From Clostridiales bacterium (GTDB lineage: Bacteria > Bacillota_A > Clostridia > Christensenellales > CAG-917), in assembly GCA_031282095.1 (NCBI GenBank), contig JAITEJ010000070.1:1-7442 (forward strand): DNA of 7,442 bases, given 5' to 3'. The number at the start of each line of letters is the position of its first letter. The stretch's first letter is position 1. The notes beneath the pieces are model-generated. The model saw nothing but the letters and a program-made list of their open reading frames with translations. It was not told the DNA's origin and did not search any database. Below, in pieces: positions 5,309 through 7,442 of the stretch. The position numbers and the translations under genes were made by a program.

Positions 5309-6385
5309 ATGAAAGGTAAATTGAAGATCGAAATATACGGCGAATCGCACTCTGAGGAAATAGGCGTGCGCATATACGGCGTGCCGTCCGGAGAGTCCGT
5401 AGACGCCGCCGTTTTACAACGTTTCGTCGACAGACGGAGTAGCGCGCGCAATGAGTTTTCCACCCCACGCCGCGAGAGCGATTTCGTAGAGATAATATCG
5501 GGCATAAGCGGCGGCGTGACCGACGGCGGAGTTATATGCGCGCGTGTTAAAAATTCGAACGTGAAAAAATCCGACTATGAGAAAATCAAGACCGTACCGC
5601 GTCCGTCGCACGCCGATTATTGTTCCTACATCAAATACGGCGACATTCCGTCCGGCGGCGGGAGATTTTCCGGACGCATGACGCTTCCCCTTTGTATAGC
5701 CGGCGGCATAGCTTCGCAGATACTGTCGCGCTCAGGCATAGAAACGGCGGCGTATGTTTCGGAAATAGGCGGAATAAAAGGCCGTTCTTATTTAAGCGGC
5801 GTTCCTTCCTTAGAGGAGATTCGCGCGGTTCAAGGCACCGGATTTCCCGTTTGGGCGTCCGAGGAAGTAAAGGAAGAAATGCGCGAGATGTTACGCGCGG
5901 CGGCGGCGGCCGGAGACTCCGTCGGCGGCGCGGTCGAATGCGTAATATACGGTATGCCGGCGGGCGCGGGCGGCGCGCTCTTCGACGGCATAGAGGGGGT
6001 CGTGGCGCAGACGGTTTTCGCCGTTCCCGCGGTCAAGGGTCTGGAGTTCGGTCTGGGTTTCGGTTTCGCCTCGGCGAAGGGCAGCGCGGTCAACGACGGC
6101 TACACCGCCGGCGAGGACGGCGGCGTTATACAAGTTAGCAACAATTGCGGCGGTATATACGGCGGAATTTCATCGGGCGCGCCCATATTGTTCCGCGCGG
6201 CGTTCAAACCTACGCCGTCCGTATCAGTTCCGCAAAAAAGCGTAAATCTGTCCACGGGATTAAACGAGGAGCTTGTCATAAGGGGACGTCATGATTGTTG
6301 TATAGTTCTCCGCGCGGCGGTGTGCGTTGAGGCGGCGGCGGCGATTGCGGTGTACGGGGTACTGCTTGCCGAGGAGAAAGTATAA
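5309..6385 (+). CDS. aroC: Chorismate synthase
   Basis: Removes phosphate from EPSP to give chorismate, using reduced FMN; last step of the common pathway. It has 358 residues from the ATG at 5309. Motifs: YGESH (10-14; catalytic-type His14), RRSSARNEFSTPR (42-54), VPRPSHADY (96-104; His101), SGGGRFSGRMT (115-125; flavin/EPSP loop), AGDSVGGAVE (201-210), SNNCGGIYGGISSG (277-290), FKPTPSVSVPQ (299-309) and GRHDCC (326-331; Asp329). The RPSHAD and RFSGR variants are what I expect in Clostridia. Unlike most homologues, which have RHDPC and a Pro later in the same motif, this one reads RHDCCIVLRA. An in-frame TTG at 5303 would add two residues. I find no good ribosome binding site for either start, unlike aroF, aroA and pheA. 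Confidence 0.95.
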   Translation: MKGKLKIEIYGESHSEEIGVRIYGVPSGESVDAAVLQRFVDRRSSARNEFSTPRRESDFVEIISGISGGVTDGGVICARVKNSNVKKSDYEKIKTVPRPSHADYCSYIKYGDIPSGGGRFSGRMTLPLCIAGGIASQILSRSGIETAAYVSEIGGIKGRSYLSGVPSLEEIRAVQGTGFPVWASEEVKEEMREMLRAAAAAGDSVGGAVECVIYGMPAGAGGALFDGIEGVVAQTVFAVPAVKGLEFGLGFGFASAKGSAVNDGYTAGEDGGVIQVSNNCGGIYGGISSGAPILFRAAFKPTPSVSVPQKSVNLSTGLNEELVIRGRHDCCIVLRAAVCVEAAAAIAVYGVLLAEEKV

Positions 6386-6406
6386 AGGTTATTTTGCCGC
6401 CGCTTA

Positions 6407-6540
6407 AAATCCGCGCAAGGGAATAGCGACATGGGGTATAGCGTAACGATTTATCCCCACTGAAATCCGCGCAAAGGAAGAGCGACTTGTGGTGAAGCGT
6501 AACGATTTATCCCCACTGAAATCCGCGCAAGGGAATAGCG
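6407..6540. repeat. Tandem repeat, 56-bp unit, two full copies plus 22 bp
   Basis: Units start at 6407, 6463 and 6519, each with AAATCCGCGCAA. Copies one and two match at 50 of 56 positions. The stretch from AGCGTAACG to the next CCGCGCAA (6440-6474 and 6496-6530, 35 bp) is identical, and changes cluster in the other 21 bp. The third copy ends after GGGAATAGCG (6540). Each full unit can form a weak hairpin between its central G-run and its TATCCCCAC end. The period is not a multiple of three, which argues against coding. It is unlike CRISPR because the 'spacers' resemble each other and there is no longer array. It resembles a dispersed intergenic repeat family; I do not recognise which. Confidence 0.85.
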
Positions 6541-6589
6541 GTCGCAAACTAAACGTCGGATCTTTCGGTTACGGTATGTTCGGCGCCGT

Positions 6590-6616
6590 TGCTCTAGGGC
6601 AGTCGGAGCATTTTTT
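6590..6616 (+). terminator. Possible rho-independent terminator after aroC
   Basis: TGCTC (6590-6594) pairs with GAGCA (6606-6610), with one further G-T pair inside (T6595-G6605) and a 9-nt loop, followed directly by six T (6611-6616) and soon by another T-run (6621-6625). The stem is short and an alternative pairing of 6586-6592 with 6599-6606 competes. If active, it would separate pheA from the upstream transcript. Confidence 0.4.
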
Positions 6617-6653
6617 CCGTTTTTCACGGTGTTTAGCGTTGCGGCGAAGGTTT

Positions 6654-6746
6654 GTACGCGTATCTTTTATGACGACGACCGATTGACGGGAACGCCTCGC
6701 AGGTATTCGAGCGCGGGAGTCCGTACGTATGTCTTTTATGACGACG
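6654..6746. repeat. Diverged direct repeat of 24 bp, 69 bp apart
   Basis: The segments 6654-6677 and 6723-6746 agree at 21 of 24 positions and share an identical TCTTTTATGACGACG. The distance is 69 bp. The copies look like remnants of a repeated intergenic sequence. Confidence 0.6.
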
Positions 6747-6760
6747 GTAAAACAAAAAAT

Positions 6761-6790
6761 ACGGCGAACGCATGAAGAGATTTCCGCCGT
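6761..6790 (-). terminator. Weak hairpin, terminator-like on the minus strand
   Basis: ACGGCG (6761-6766) and CGCCGT (6785-6790) are perfect complements around an 18-nt loop. On the minus strand the stem is followed by ATTTTTTGTTTT, on the plus strand only by TCTTATAAAT. No minus-strand gene is seen that it would end, so the call is tentative. Confidence 0.25.
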
Positions 6791-6843
6791 TCTTATAAAT
6801 ATAAAAACAAACGCGGTTCATCCGCTTACAAGGAGATAAAAAT

Positions 6844-7442
6844 ATGATTGAGGACTACCGTCTTAAATTAGACGCTATCGACGATAAAATAGCCGAGCTT
6901 TACCGCGCGCGTATGGAACTTGCCAAGGAAATAGGCCTGTTTAAGGCGGATAACGGCGTTCAGATATATGACCGAGCGCGCGAAAAGGAAATCATAAACC
7001 GTGTCGCAAAAGCCTTTCCCGTCGAACTCAAGGCGTACGTGAAGCAGCTTTTCGATACGCTTATCGAGACGAGCAAGGCATACCAAAGCCGCTTCCTGAA
7101 ACACGGACTTGACACGGCGTTGGAAACGGCGCTGAGCGCCGCCGACAGACCCTTTCCGGTGAGCGCGAGTGTGGCGTGCCAAGGCGTGGACGGCGCGTTT
7201 TCCTCAATAGCCGCCGAAAAGCTGTTCGTCATCTCCGATATAACCTACTTTAAAAGCTTTGACGGGGTGTTCAACGCGGTGGAAAAAGGGCTTTGCGAAT
7301 ACGGCGTTCTGCCGATAGAAAACAGCACCGTAGGTTCGGTAAACGAAGTTTACGACCTTATGAAAAAGCACCGCTTCTACATCGTAAGAAGTCTGCGCCT
7401 TCCCGTTTCGCACAATCTTCTCGCCAAGCGCGGCACGGAAAT
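6844..7442 (+). CDS. pheA: Bifunctional chorismate mutase / prephenate dehydratase, 3' truncated by window
   Basis: Rearranges chorismate to prephenate, then dehydrates and decarboxylates it to phenylpyruvate, the phenylalanine branch. The frame is open from ATG 6844 to the window edge (199 codons). Residues 1-90 are an AroQ-type chorismate mutase; by alignment to E. coli PheA the active-site set Arg11, Arg28, Lys39, Arg51, Glu52, Ser84 and Gln88 corresponds to Arg6, Arg23, Lys34, Arg46, Glu47, Ser77 and Gln81. The prephenate dehydratase domain begins near 108 (SVACQGVDGAFS, 109-120) and shows PIENSTVGSV (157-166). The rest of that domain and any ACT domain lie beyond the window. The ribosome binding site AAGGAG (6830-6835) is 8 nt from the start. 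It sits after a long repeat-bearing gap but belongs to the pathway. Confidence 0.95.
   Translation, partial: MIEDYRLKLDAIDDKIAELYRARMELAKEIGLFKADNGVQIYDRAREKEIINRVAKAFPVELKAYVKQLFDTLIETSKAYQSRFLKHGLDTALETALSAADRPFPVSASVACQGVDGAFSSIAAEKLFVISDITYFKSFDGVFNAVEKGLCEYGVLPIENSTVGSVNEVYDLMKKHRFYIVRSLRLPVSHNLLAKRGTE

Larger units (their letters stand above)
6386..6843. other. 458-bp non-coding gap between aroC and pheA
   Basis: This is by far the longest spacer in the cluster. It contains a 56-bp tandem repeat (6407-6540), a possible terminator (6590-6616), a diverged 24-bp direct repeat (6654-6677 and 6723-6746) and a hairpin (6761-6790). Short open frames exist on both strands, but they run through the repeats and lack ribosome binding sites. 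I find no convincing promoter for pheA: TTGACG at 6683-6688 lacks a -10 partner, and TATAAA at 6794-6799 and 6800-6805 lack a -35 partner. Confidence 0.7.

Noticed and set aside
6407..6540. CRISPR array
   Set aside because: Only two 35-bp identical cores exist and the 21-bp intervals resemble one another, so this is a tandem repeat. No cas genes are seen.
6489..6686. 65-codon + strand frame in the aroC-pheA gap
   Set aside because: It starts with GTG inside the 56-bp tandem repeat, whose period breaks the frame between units, and has no ribosome binding site.
6633..6821. 62-codon - strand frame in the aroC-pheA gap
   Set aside because: Its internal RRHKR repeat only reflects the 24-bp direct repeat; no binding site or domain supports it.

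Overview
The window carries most of a chorismate, tyrosine and phenylalanine biosynthesis operon, all on the + strand: aroF (DAHP synthase), tyrA (prephenate dehydrogenase), aroB, aroA, aroC, and the first two thirds of a fused pheA (chorismate mutase-prephenate dehydratase) that runs off the right edge. The gene order, the AAGGAG-type ribosome binding sites, the T. maritima-like type I-beta DAHP synthase and the motif variants in TyrA, AroA and AroC all resemble class Clostridia (Bacillota). This assignment rests on remembered family patterns, not on a search. Codons are rich in GCG, CGC and GGC, so this is not one of the very AT-rich clostridia.

Region by region: 1-393 is AT-rich non-coding DNA with several direct and inverted repeats and no convincing gene. 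At 394-422 lies a near-consensus sigma-A promoter (TTGACA, 17 bp, TACAAT). A 22-bp near-palindrome covers its -35 box, and this is nested inside a wider inverted repeat with the same centre. About 100 nt into the transcript is an 18-codon open reading frame, MKKNFAFYAYFYFTTFRA, with five Phe and three Tyr codons. It is followed by mutually exclusive antiterminator and terminator hairpins ending in a T-tract (649-655). This is a classical ribosome-mediated attenuator that would sense both Phe and Tyr. The structural genes follow: aroF 763-1776, tyrA 1863-2750, aroB 2758-3813, aroA 3898-5205, aroC 5309-6385. A 458-bp gap (6386-6843) then interrupts the cluster. It holds a 56-bp tandem repeat, a possible terminator and a second diverged direct repeat. 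pheA starts at 6844 behind a strong ribosome binding site.

Together the genes make DAHP from PEP and erythrose-4-phosphate (AroF), convert it to dehydroquinate (AroB), make EPSP (AroA) and chorismate (AroC), and commit chorismate to phenylpyruvate or hydroxyphenylpyruvate (PheA, TyrA). Dehydroquinase, shikimate dehydrogenase and shikimate kinase are not in view. Control appears layered: a possible repressor operator at the promoter, attenuation by Phe/Tyr-tRNA charging, and an N-terminal Phe/Tyr-binding domain on AroF for feedback inhibition. The least ordinary part is the regulatory region: a Phe/Tyr leader-peptide attenuator in a clostridial-looking genome, where a T-box riboswitch would be the usual device, combined with two nested palindromes on the promoter.
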